Part shown: one piece after another, positions 1 through 7,267 of the stretch
How positions within the stretch are numbered: position 1 is the first letter of the stretch
Layout of the letters: each line of letters opens with the position of its first letter
NCBI GenBank assembly: GCA_021775835.1
Contig: JAJFHC010000198.1
Coordinates: forward strand, 1-23,751
Direction of reading: 5' to 3'
Origin: Hyphomicrobiales bacterium
GTDB lineage: Bacteria > Pseudomonadota > Alphaproteobacteria > Rhizobiales > JAJFHC01
Length of the DNA: 23,751 nt
Translations under genes and position numbers: made by a program
Notes under the pieces: model-generated
Told to the model about the DNA's origin: nothing
The model's input: the letters and a program-made list of their open reading frames with translations, nothing else
The model's database searches: none

Positions 1-343
1 CACGGCCGGTCAGTGCCGGAGTGAAAACACACACGAAACGCATGCGGGTATACGCTTTCAGCCGGTGTTTTTCGTGCTTGTCGAGCGTGTACATGGTGCC
101 GGCCTTGAGCGGAAAGACTTCACCGGTTGCCACATTCTCCACTTCGCCTTCGCCCTCGATGACGTAGTTGGCTTCCACATGGTTTTTGTACCAGAGGATC
201 TGTTCGGCGCCGGCTTCCGTGGTCGTCTCCGTCATGGTGAAGCCGAGACCGTCCTCGGCCAGCAGAAATCGCCGGCTTGCCCAGACCGGGCCGCGAACGT
301 CCCGGTCTGTTTCAAGGATATCCTCCAGGCGTGTTACGATCAT
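1..343 (-). CDS. ectC: L-ectoine synthase EctC (3' end beyond window)
   Basis: EctC closes the ring of N-gamma-acetyl-2,4-diaminobutyrate to form ectoine, the last step of synthesis of this cytoplasmic compatible solute. The 114 visible residues show a cupin barrel: YVIEGEGEVE near residues 60-69, then GTMYTLDKHEKH at 82-93. The iron ligands known for characterised EctC proteins align at the same numbers (Glu57, Tyr85, His93), and the active-site positions Trp21, Thr40 and Tyr52 are also present, so the enzyme looks functional. The ATG is preceded by GGAG at a 7-nt spacing. Family members are about 130 residues, so only a short C-terminal part is missing. Oddly, the next gene upstream is divergent, so this ectC does not directly follow ectB as in the usual ectABC order. 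Confidence 0.93.
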   Translation of the reverse strand, partial: MIVTRLEDILETDRDVRGPVWASRRFLLAEDGLGFTMTETTTEAGAEQILWYKNHVEANYVIEGEGEVENVATGEVFPLKAGTMYTLDKHEKHRLKAYTRMRFVCVFTPALTGR

Positions 344-391
344 GACGGGTCTCCGATGTTGTTTGTTCTGGGAGCACAGGGTTTTCCGGAA

Positions 392-411
392 ACCGCTTGC
401 CGTCAAGCGGT
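392..411. promoter_or_regulatory. perfect dyad between ectC and the hydrolase gene
   Basis: ACCGCTTG, a 4-nt loop CCGT, and CAAGCGGT form a perfect 8-bp inverted repeat about 50 nt upstream of the ectC start and 88 nt upstream of the divergent hydrolase gene. It may be an operator or an mRNA leader hairpin. A second, imperfect dyad (TGTTC, 8 nt, GAACA) lies at 461-478, close to the hydrolase ribosome binding site. No regulator can be named from the sequence. Confidence 0.35.
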
Positions 412-498
412 AAAATCCTGATCACCAATCCGTGTGTTGAATATGAACGGGTGGAAGCCATGTTCGGTATGCTGAACAACCAACGGGAGGGCTGAGCC

Positions 499-1734
499 AT
501 GGCCGTACAGGCACAGAAGATCACATTTCAGGGTAGCAGCGGTGGAGATCTTGCCGCCCGGCTCGAGCTTCCCGACGGGCCGGTTCGTGCCTACGCGGTG
601 TTTGCCCATTGCTTCACGTGTTCAAAGGACGTCTTTGCAGCTTCACGCATTGCCGGTGCTCTCGCAGAACATGGAATCGCGGTCTTGCGTTTCGACTTCA
701 CAGGCCTAGGCGCAAGCGACGGTGAGTTCGCGAATACCAACTTCTCATCCAATGTGGCAGACCTGGTGAAGGCGACAGACTTTCTGCGCGACAACTATGA
801 AGCTCCGAAAATCCTGATCGGTCACAGCCTTGGCGGTGCCGCTGTCCTGGCCGCCGCCGGGGACGTGCCGGAAGCCCGGGCTGTGGCGACCATCGGCGCA
901 CCGGCTGAAGCTGCACACGTGATCCATAACTTTGGTGCAAAGATCGACGAGATTTCCGAGCACGGTGAGGCAGAAGTATCTCTGGCGGGCAGGTCGTTCA
1001 CGATCCGCAAGCAGTTTCTCGAAGACCTTGAGAAACAACGCCTGGAAGACCGGATCGCATCCCTGAAGAAGGCGCTGATCGTGTTTCACAGCCCCCGGGA
1101 TGCAACTGTGGGGATCGAGAACGCAGGGGCAATTTTCGCTGCGGCGAAACACCCCAAGAGCTTCGTGTCGCTTGACGATGCCGATCATCTCCTCTCCCGC
1201 CGGACGGATGCGATCTATGTGGCCAGTGTCTTGAGTGCGTGGGCAACCCGGTACATTGATGACGTGCAGGACAAGGAGACTGAAGCCGCACTGGGCCCGG
1301 GTGTGACGGAAGTGACAGAAACCGGTCACGGCAAGTTTCAGCAACAGATCCGCGTCGGCCGCCACCGTCTTCTAGCCGATGAGCCCGAGAGCTACGGCGG
1401 TCTGGATTCCGGTCCGTCGCCTTATGACTACCTGGCCACGGCCCTTGGGGCCTGCACAACCATGACCATGCGCATGTATGCCGAACGCAAGGGCTTCGAT
1501 GTTGACCGGCTTTCTGTCGAGGTTTCGCACGCAAAGGTTCATGCCGAGGATTGCGTCGAATGCGGCGAGCATCGCGAGGGGCGGATTGATCGTTTCGACC
1601 GCGTCATCACGATCGACGGTGCCGTAGACGAAGACACCAGGCAGCGGTTACGTGCAATCGCGGACAAATGCCCCGTCCACAAGACGTTGGAAGCCGGCTC
1701 TGCCGTGGTGACGACCCTGAGTGGCAAGACCTGA
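499..1734 (+). CDS. bifunctional alpha/beta hydrolase / OsmC family protein
   Basis: This is a fusion of an N-terminal alpha/beta hydrolase (about residues 1-250) and a C-terminal OsmC-type domain (about 270-408). In the hydrolase, GHSLGG at 108-113 gives nucleophile Ser110; Asp201 (SPRDATVG) and His230 (DADHLL) complete a plausible triad. The OsmC part has the paired cysteines of hydroperoxide-reducing family members, Cys319 in ALGACTT and Cys391 in DKCPVHKTL, plus a second pair, Cys352 and Cys355, typical of this subfamily. OsmC proteins reduce organic hydroperoxides with thiols; the hydrolase substrate is unknown. No signal peptide is seen, so it is probably cytoplasmic. A GGGAGG ribosome site precedes the ATG. 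The two-domain architecture is known in proteobacteria, and the 411-residue length fits it. Confidence 0.93.
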   Translation: MAVQAQKITFQGSSGGDLAARLELPDGPVRAYAVFAHCFTCSKDVFAASRIAGALAEHGIAVLRFDFTGLGASDGEFANTNFSSNVADLVKATDFLRDNYEAPKILIGHSLGGAAVLAAAGDVPEARAVATIGAPAEAAHVIHNFGAKIDEISEHGEAEVSLAGRSFTIRKQFLEDLEKQRLEDRIASLKKALIVFHSPRDATVGIENAGAIFAAAKHPKSFVSLDDADHLLSRRTDAIYVASVLSAWATRYIDDVQDKETEAALGPGVTEVTETGHGKFQQQIRVGRHRLLADEPESYGGLDSGPSPYDYLATALGACTTMTMRMYAERKGFDVDRLSVEVSHAKVHAEDCVECGEHREGRIDRFDRVITIDGAVDEDTRQRLRAIADKCPVHKTLEAGSAVVTTLSGKT

Positions 1735-1828
1735 GGTCTTTCGCTTGAACAACTTTAGTGCCAGATTGTCCTTCCAGCACATGGCAGGAAGACGATGAGC
1801 CAAGCTGACCATGAGTATTGTTGCGGCG

Positions 1829-1848
1829 GAATTGCAAACTGGCAATTC
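1829..1848. promoter_or_regulatory. perfect dyad upstream of the glutathione transferase gene
   Basis: GAATTGC, a 6-nt spacer AAACTG, and GCAATTC form a perfect 7-bp inverted repeat, 28 nt before the GST start codon. Size and symmetry suit a dimeric regulator binding at or just after the promoter, or a leader hairpin. No regulator gene is adjacent, and I find no convincing -35/-10 pair around it. Confidence 0.4.
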
Positions 1849-1876
1849 TTCGAAGCGTCCAAACAGAGGTGACACC

Positions 1877-2521
1877 ATGATCCTTTATGCCCTTCCCGTC
1901 AGTACCTATAGCGCCAAGATTCGCATGCAACTGCAGTTGAAGGGCATCGACTATGAAATGGTGCCGCCCCCCGGTGGCTACAGCACGCCGGAATACATGA
2001 AGATTGTGCCACTCGGAACCATCCCCGCAATCAAGGACGGCGATTTCTGCATCAGTGAATCCGGCGTGATCGCGTCTTATCTGGAAGACAAGTTTCCCGA
2101 ACCGTCGTTGTCTCCAGGCGATGCTGCCGACCGCGCTCGTCAGCGTTTCATGGCGCAGTACCACGATCTCTGGCTGGAACCGCATCTGCGCCGCACGTTT
2201 GCGCATGTGGACCCGACGTCGCGTGATTCTGCTGTTTCCGATGCCCTGCTTGACAAGTTTCAGGAACGGATAGACGCAATGGAGGGTCTCATAGAACCTG
2301 CCCCCTACATGTGTGGAGACCGGATATCGATTGCAGATCTTGCATTCCCTGCAACCTTTACGCTCTCACAATTGATGTTTCCCATATTTGGCCGCGACGT
2401 CAGTTTCGGACCGAAGGTGCAGGCTTGGCGCGAAGCCATCTATCAGAACCCTGTTGTCAAGGCGATCACCGACGAGAGCCGTCAGGCGACGCTCGACTGG
2501 ATGAACAGCGGCGGTGGCTGA
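1877..2521 (+). CDS. glutathione S-transferase family protein
   Basis: A 214-residue cytoplasmic GST. The N-terminal thioredoxin-like domain (about 1-77) begins with a strand followed by STYSAKIR at 9-16, where Ser9, Tyr10 or Ser12 could activate the thiol. It also has the cis-proline of the glutathione site (GTIPAI, Pro50) and the gamma-glutamyl-binding ES pair at 61-62. The helical domain (about 85-214) has the SIAD N-capping motif at 151-154. I place the start at ATG 1877, because an AGAGG ribosome site lies 7 nt upstream and the protein then begins at the expected first strand; an in-frame ATG at 1811 would add 22 residues with no family resemblance. Substrate and GST class are not clear. 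Confidence 0.9.
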   Translation: MILYALPVSTYSAKIRMQLQLKGIDYEMVPPPGGYSTPEYMKIVPLGTIPAIKDGDFCISESGVIASYLEDKFPEPSLSPGDAADRARQRFMAQYHDLWLEPHLRRTFAHVDPTSRDSAVSDALLDKFQERIDAMEGLIEPAPYMCGDRISIADLAFPATFTLSQLMFPIFGRDVSFGPKVQAWREAIYQNPVVKAITDESRQATLDWMNSGGG

Positions 2522-2654
2522 CAGGGATGCATTCCTTTGGGTCTATGCAGTTTAGTGCAGACAGAAACGGACAATGCAGACAACCGAATTGGACCCACGT
2601 GTCCGCAATCGCTACGGTCGCATCCGTTCAATCTGACTGAGAATTGGGAACGCC

Positions 2655-3206
2655 ATGCCGTTTGTGACGCGCACCGCAATAGCCTTCGCTGTTCTTTTGG
2701 TTCTCACGCTCCCGGTCAGCGCTAACCCGGACGCCAAGCCCGTGTTTGAACGCATCGCGGAACGGTTGTCGCTGATGAAATCGGTTGCCGCCTGGAAACG
2801 GGCCAGGAGTGTTGCCGTAGAGGATCTTGCCCGAGAAGCGGTGGTTCTTGAGAAAGCAACCAGAGGCGCAGAGAAACACGGGCTTGCGGCAGATACCACA
2901 AGACCGTTCTTTGAAGCCCAGATTCTGGCGGCCAAGGACATTCAGAATTGCTGGATTGGACGATGGAACAAGGATGAAGCCTCGGTTCCGGATTCCGTAC
3001 CGGATCTGAAGACAGAAATCCGCCCTAAACTCATTACCGTCGGTGCAGCCCTCGTCGCGGAAGTCACATCGGCCCTGAACGCTGGCGTCGAATTCGGTGA
3101 GGACAAAACGGCCGATTTTGACAGAATTGTTGTTCTTGACTGTCTGTCGCCAGAGACACGGGGCAGGATTTATCGGAAACTCGGGGCAATTCGTCTCGCA
3201 AGGTGA
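2655..3206 (+). CDS. aroQ: exported chorismate mutase, AroQ gamma subclass
   Basis: Chorismate mutase converts chorismate to prephenate for phenylalanine and tyrosine synthesis; the gamma subclass is exported. The 183-residue product has a signal peptide (residues 1 to about 24, hydrophobic core AFAVLLVLTLP, likely cleavage after SAN or nearby). The all-helical AroQ domain follows: RLSLMKSVAAWK at 37-48, EDLAREAVVL at 56-65, and FFEAQILAAKDIQ at 85-97. Arg37, Lys48, Arg60-Glu61 and Gln89 sit where the substrate-binding residues of AroQ enzymes are expected. Cys99 and Cys163 could form the disulphide known in periplasmic members. It lies 133 nt after the GST gene and may have its own promoter. 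Its periplasmic role is unexplained in most bacteria. Confidence 0.85.
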   Translation: MPFVTRTAIAFAVLLVLTLPVSANPDAKPVFERIAERLSLMKSVAAWKRARSVAVEDLAREAVVLEKATRGAEKHGLAADTTRPFFEAQILAAKDIQNCWIGRWNKDEASVPDSVPDLKTEIRPKLITVGAALVAEVTSALNAGVEFGEDKTADFDRIVVLDCLSPETRGRIYRKLGAIRLAR

Positions 3207-3218
3207 CACGAAGATCCT

Positions 3219-3249
3219 TGGCGGCCTAGCGCAAATCGCTGCACCGCCA
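3219..3249 (+). terminator. hairpin after the chorismate mutase gene
   Basis: TGGCGG and CCGCCA form the outer stem and AGCG/CGCT the inner stem, separated by a 3+3 internal loop, with a 5-nt apical loop. It begins 12 nt after the stop codon. No U-run follows, so it may act with Rho or protect the 3' end rather than terminate by itself. Confidence 0.35.
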
Positions 3250-3353
3250 GACCAACATCGTTTCATTACCAACAATTAATGCCGCCGAAAGGTGCATGTA
3301 AGGCGCGGCTACCCATATTCCCCTCCAGACCTAACACCCACGGGAGACCGAAT

Positions 3354-4889
3354 ATGTCAAAATCCTCACCCTCATCCAATTCCTCGAAAACCCAGAAGAA
3401 CACCAGGCAATCCGGCGTCAACCGGGTGCGTCTCGCTGTCGTGGCCACTGGTGTGGCAGCCGCAATCGGCCTGACCGTTCCGGCCATGACGTCATCCAGT
3501 GTCACGGCGCTGGCGGCCGCCAACGCCCAGGCCTTCAAATATTCGCCAACCGGCCTTGCCGACCTCGTCGACGAAGTCAAACCTGCCGTCGTGAGTATTG
3601 TCGTCGAAGGCTCGAACAATTCTCAAACATCGCGCAATCGTGGCGTCCCGAAAATACCAGGCCTGCCGAAGGGCCATCCGTTCAACGACTTCTTCGACAA
3701 GTTCGGACAGGCACCCAAGGGTGAAGGCGGCGAACGCCGCCGCCCGCGCTCCATGGCCCAAGGGTCCGGCTTCTTCATCTCTGCGGACGGTTACGTCGTC
3801 TCCAACAACCACGTGGTCGACGACGCCAGCAAGATCCGCATCGTGACCCATGACGGCAAGAAATACGACGCCGAACTTATCGGAACCGATCCAAAAACTG
3901 ACCTTGCACTTTTGAAGGTCAAGGCGGACGTGTCCTTCAAATTCGTCAATTTTGCCGAACGTGACGCACGAGTTGGCGACTGGGTCGTGGCAGTCGGTAA
4001 CCCATTCGGTCTCGGAGGCACCGTAACCAGCGGCATCATCTCGGCGCGTGGCCGTGAGATCGGATCTGGACCTTATGACGATTACCTGCAGATCGACGCC
4101 GCCATCAACCGTGGTAATTCGGGCGGTCCGGCCTTCAACCTCAACGGCAGTGTTGTTGGTGTGAACACGGCCATCTTCTCGCCATCCGGCGGTAATGTGG
4201 GGATCGGTTTCGCCATCCCGTCGAACATTGTCGAACAGGTCATCGCGGACCTGAAGGACGATGGTAAAGTGACACGCGGTTGGCTCGGCGTGCAGATTCA
4301 GCCCGTGACAGAAGACATCGCGGACAGCCTCGATCTGGCCTCCGCCGACGGTGCCATGGTGACCCTGGTCACCGAAGACTCGCCTGCAGAAAGGGCCGGT
4401 TTGAAAGTTGGTGATACCATTCTTGAACTCAACGGCAAGACCGTCAAGAATCCCAGGGACCTGGCCAAGAAGGTCGCGAAGATAGACCCGGGCTCCAAGG
4501 CCGATGTGTTGGTGTTGCGCAACGGTCGGAAACAGACACAGTCTGTCAAGATCGGGACGTTGCCGGGGGCTGCAAAGCTGGCGTCCAGTTCACCGAGCAA
4601 GCCCAAGAAATCGAAAGTGGCCTCGCTTGGCCTGACCCTGACGACGACGGATGCAGGTGACGGTGGCGGCGTTGTGATCGCTGAAGTCGACCCGGACGGG
4701 CCGGCCGGGCGCAAGGGCATCCGTCGGGGTGACCAGATCCTCGAGATAGGCGGCAAGCCGGTCAGCACACCGCGTGACGTTCGCCAACGCCTCGACACCA
4801 TAGAGGGAGAGGGCCGGAAGAAAGCCCTGTTCCTCATCAAGTCGGGCAACGATCAGCGCTTCATCGCCCTGCCGATCAAGGTTGCCTAG
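3354..4889 (+). CDS. degP: DegP/HtrA (Do family) periplasmic serine protease
   Basis: A 511-residue envelope protease and chaperone that degrades misfolded periplasmic proteins. A hydrophobic export segment lies at about 26-60 after a polar, basic N-terminus. The trypsin-like domain (about 65-300) shows His153 (SNNHVV), Asp183 (KTDLAL) and Ser256 (GNSGGP) as catalytic triad. Two PDZ domains follow: about 308-400 (starting GWLGV) and 424-510. A Pro/Lys/Ser-rich linker at 411-422 separates them. The start at 3354 is chosen for its GGGAG site 7 nt upstream; an in-frame ATG at 3279 adds 25 unlikely residues. The two-component genes 3' of it on the same strand suggest a shared envelope-stress context. 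DegP and DegQ cannot be told apart here. Confidence 0.93.
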   Translation: MSKSSPSSNSSKTQKNTRQSGVNRVRLAVVATGVAAAIGLTVPAMTSSSVTALAAANAQAFKYSPTGLADLVDEVKPAVVSIVVEGSNNSQTSRNRGVPKIPGLPKGHPFNDFFDKFGQAPKGEGGERRRPRSMAQGSGFFISADGYVVSNNHVVDDASKIRIVTHDGKKYDAELIGTDPKTDLALLKVKADVSFKFVNFAERDARVGDWVVAVGNPFGLGGTVTSGIISARGREIGSGPYDDYLQIDAAINRGNSGGPAFNLNGSVVGVNTAIFSPSGGNVGIGFAIPSNIVEQVIADLKDDGKVTRGWLGVQIQPVTEDIADSLDLASADGAMVTLVTEDSPAERAGLKVGDTILELNGKTVKNPRDLAKKVAKIDPGSKADVLVLRNGRKQTQSVKIGTLPGAAKLASSSPSKPKKSKVASLGLTLTTTDAGDGGGVVIAEVDPDGPAGRKGIRRGDQILEIGGKPVSTPRDVRQRLDTIEGEGRKKALFLIKSGNDQRFIALPIKVA

Positions 4890-4938
4890 ATCGGGGTGAT
4901 CGCTCTCCTAATGTTGGAGTGGAGCAAAACGCCAATTG

Positions 4939-4962
4939 CCGGTTCCCCGTTTGGGGGGCCGG
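4939..4962 (+). terminator. GC-rich hairpin after degP
   Basis: CCGGTTCCCC, loop GTTT, and GGGGGGCCGG pair as a 10-bp RNA stem containing two U-G pairs, about 50 nt after the degP stop. No U-tract follows, so intrinsic termination is uncertain; a degP transcript end or processing site here would separate it from the two-component operon. Confidence 0.4.
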
Positions 4963-5131
4963 CGCGCCGTACCGAAATTGCCCGGACCAGGCCATATCCA
5001 TTGCTGTTTTCCAAGGATGTGGCTCAATCCACCTTCGGTAGCCCCTGCAGGCAAGATCCGGTGCGGTTGATTGCAGGAAGGGAAAATTTCATGACCACCG
5101 CAAATAATGTACAAAAAGCAGCGCGCCGATT

Positions 5132-5139
5132 GGTATATT
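5132..5139 (+). promoter_or_regulatory. candidate extended -10 promoter for the two-component operon
   Basis: TGGTATATT (5131-5139) contains an extended -10 (TGn followed by TATATT at 5134-5139), 45 nt before the ATG at 5184. No good -35 is seen at the normal distance (ACAAAA at 5111-5116). If real, transcription would start near 5146 and exclude the alternative upstream start codon at 5091. Confidence 0.28.
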
Positions 5140-5183
5140 CTGACCGGAAATCTCAGGACACGACAAATGACCGGCAAAACGCC

Positions 5184-5864
5184 ATGCGCATACTGGTGAT
5201 AGAAGACGACCGCGAAGCAGCGAGTTACCTGGTCAGGGGCCTCAAGGAAAGCGGTCATGTTGCCGACCATGCCACCGACGGCGAGGATGGCCTTGCCCTG
5301 GCGCGGGAGAATGTCCACGACGTTCTGATTGTCGACCGGATGTTGCCCAAACTCGACGGCCTGTCCCTTGTTGAAACGTTGCGCGCGGAATCGATAAAGA
5401 CACCGGTTCTTTTCCTGAGCGCCCTTGGCAAGGTTGATGACCGGGTCGAGGGACTGCGCGCCGGAGGCGACGACTACCTCTCAAAGCCCTACGCTTTCTC
5501 CGAACTCCTCGCCCGTGTCGAAGGATTGTCACGGCGGGCACAGTCGGAAGACGCCCAGACGAAATACCAGGTCGGTGACCTGGAAATCGATCTTCTGGCA
5601 AGGACCGTTTCGCGGAAAGGCGACTCCATCGCGCTGCAGCCCCGTGAATTCAGGTTGCTGGAATACCTCATGAAACACGCCGGCCAGGTGGTGACCCGCA
5701 CCATGCTTCTCGAAAACGTCTGGGACTACCACTTCGATCCCCAGACCAATGTAATTGACGTTCATGTTTCCCGGTTGCGGTCGAAGATCGACAAAGAATA
5801 CGAAACGCCGCTGCTTCATACTGTGCGCGGCGCGGGATATACGATCCGCGATGAATCTGCGTAA
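5184..5864 (+). CDS. OmpR/PhoB-family response regulator
   Basis: A 226-residue DNA-binding response regulator. The receiver domain (about 1-115) begins MRILVIEDD with the acidic pair; the phosphoacceptor Asp lies in LIVDRMLPKLDG, and the conserved Thr/Ser and Lys lie in VLFLSAL and LSKPYAF. A winged-helix DNA-binding domain (about 125-222) ends in the usual VRGAGYTI motif. Its last 14 nt overlap the histidine kinase gene, so the two are translationally coupled. The chosen start matches the family N-terminus but has a poor ribosome site. An in-frame ATG at 5091 has a better site (AGGAAGGG) and would add 31 residues, but a possible promoter lies between the two. Placement after degP suggests envelope stress; the target genes are unknown. 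Confidence 0.92.
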   Translation: MRILVIEDDREAASYLVRGLKESGHVADHATDGEDGLALARENVHDVLIVDRMLPKLDGLSLVETLRAESIKTPVLFLSALGKVDDRVEGLRAGGDDYLSKPYAFSELLARVEGLSRRAQSEDAQTKYQVGDLEIDLLARTVSRKGDSIALQPREFRLLEYLMKHAGQVVTRTMLLENVWDYHFDPQTNVIDVHVSRLRSKIDKEYETPLLHTVRGAGYTIRDESA

Positions 5865-7233
5865 CCTTCTCAGGACATCAACTTTTCGCTTGGTGGCGCT
5901 CTATCTGTTTTTGTTTGCAGTGTCCTCCGGCACGGTACTTGGCTACATCTACTGGAACACCGCAGGTCTACTCGAGCGCCAGACCGATGATACGATCCGC
6001 GCCGAGATTACCGGTCTCGCCGAGCAGTACGGCCAGGGTGGTCTGCGGCGGTTGGTGCAGACGATCGATATCCGCAGCCGCGATGCCGGCGACAGCATCT
6101 ATCTGGTTGCTGATTTCATTGGCCGGAAGGTTTCCGGCAATCTGACATCCTTGCCGGAGAATTTGCCCGAAGGTGAGGGTTGGGTCGAATTTCCCTACGC
6201 CGCCGGCAGTGAAGGGGCAAAATCCCATGACGCACGCGCTTACCTGTTTCGTCTGCGCGGTGGATTCCTGCTGCTGGTTGGTCGCGACGTCCACGACCGG
6301 CGATATTTTACCGGCCTGATTCGCCAGACTCTGTTCTGGGCGCTTGGCTTGACTCTGGCGCTCGGGATCGCCGGCGGGTTTCTCATCAGCCGTAACTTCC
6401 TCAACCGGATCGATTCCATCAGCCAGACCAGTCGGGCGATCATGCGCGGCGACCTGTCCGAGCGCATGGCGATCACCGGCACCGGCGATGAACTCGACAC
6501 GCTTGCCATCAGCCTGAACGACATGCTCAATCAGATCGAGCGTCTTATGACCGGCATGCGTGAGGTGTCGGACAATGTTGCCCATGATCTCAGAACCCCG
6601 CTTACACGAATCAGGGCCCGTCTGGAGGATGGCCTCCGGCAGCCCGAAACGCTTGATCCCCGACAGCGGGAAGTTTTGGAGCGCACCATCGAGGAGGCTG
6701 ATCAACTCCTGAAGACGTTCAACGCCCTGTTGAGTATCGCACGTACGGAAGCCGGCGAAGGCCGTTCAGAAATGGCGTCCGTTGATGTCGGTGAAATTCT
6801 CCTGGATCTGGCCGAACTCTATGAGCCGATAATCGAGCATGAAGGTGGCACTCTGAAAGTCTCTGCAACCTCGGGGCTGGTCGTGCATGGTGACCGTCAG
6901 CTCATTTCCCAAGCGGTATCAAACCTGCTGGACAACGCCATCAATCATGCGTCAGGTCAGGAGAATGAACCTGTCCACATCGCCCTGGAAGGGAAGACCG
7001 CCGACGGTCGCGTAACAGTATCCGTGGCTGACAACGGACCGGGAATCGCCGTCGCAGACCGTATCCGTGCCATGGATCGGTTTGTCAGGCTTGACGAAAG
7101 CCGTTCGAAACCCGGTAGCGGTCTCGGGCTCGCCCTCGTGCGCGGCATCGCCGGTCTCCATGGCGGGATGTTTGAGTTGTTGGACAACAACCCGGGCCTG
7201 CGCGCGAACCTTTCAATACCGGAAAGAGCGTGA
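5851..7233 (+). CDS. membrane sensor histidine kinase (HAMP, HisKA, HATPase)
   Basis: The 460-residue partner of the overlapping response regulator. Membrane helices at about 13-34 and 158-179 flank a sensory periplasmic domain of about 120 residues with no recognised fold. A HAMP linker follows (about 180-233), then the H-box VAHDLRTPL with phospho-accepting His245, the N-box around LLDNAINHA (Asn362), the G1 box DNGPGI (394-399) and the G2 box GSGLGLALV (422-430). All catalytic motifs are intact. The H-box form with HDLRTPL and the general plan match the kinase found beside an OmpR-type regulator after degP in rhizobia. The signal is unknown; neighbours suggest periplasmic or envelope damage. 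Confidence 0.92.
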   Translation: MNLRNLLRTSTFRLVALYLFLFAVSSGTVLGYIYWNTAGLLERQTDDTIRAEITGLAEQYGQGGLRRLVQTIDIRSRDAGDSIYLVADFIGRKVSGNLTSLPENLPEGEGWVEFPYAAGSEGAKSHDARAYLFRLRGGFLLLVGRDVHDRRYFTGLIRQTLFWALGLTLALGIAGGFLISRNFLNRIDSISQTSRAIMRGDLSERMAITGTGDELDTLAISLNDMLNQIERLMTGMREVSDNVAHDLRTPLTRIRARLEDGLRQPETLDPRQREVLERTIEEADQLLKTFNALLSIARTEAGEGRSEMASVDVGEILLDLAELYEPIIEHEGGTLKVSATSGLVVHGDRQLISQAVSNLLDNAINHASGQENEPVHIALEGKTADGRVTVSVADNGPGIAVADRIRAMDRFVRLDESRSKPGSGLGLALVRGIAGLHGGMFELLDNNPGLRANLSIPERA

Positions 7234-7267
7234 GTGCTCGGTTGTTGGCGGCAAGGTGATCTCGCAA

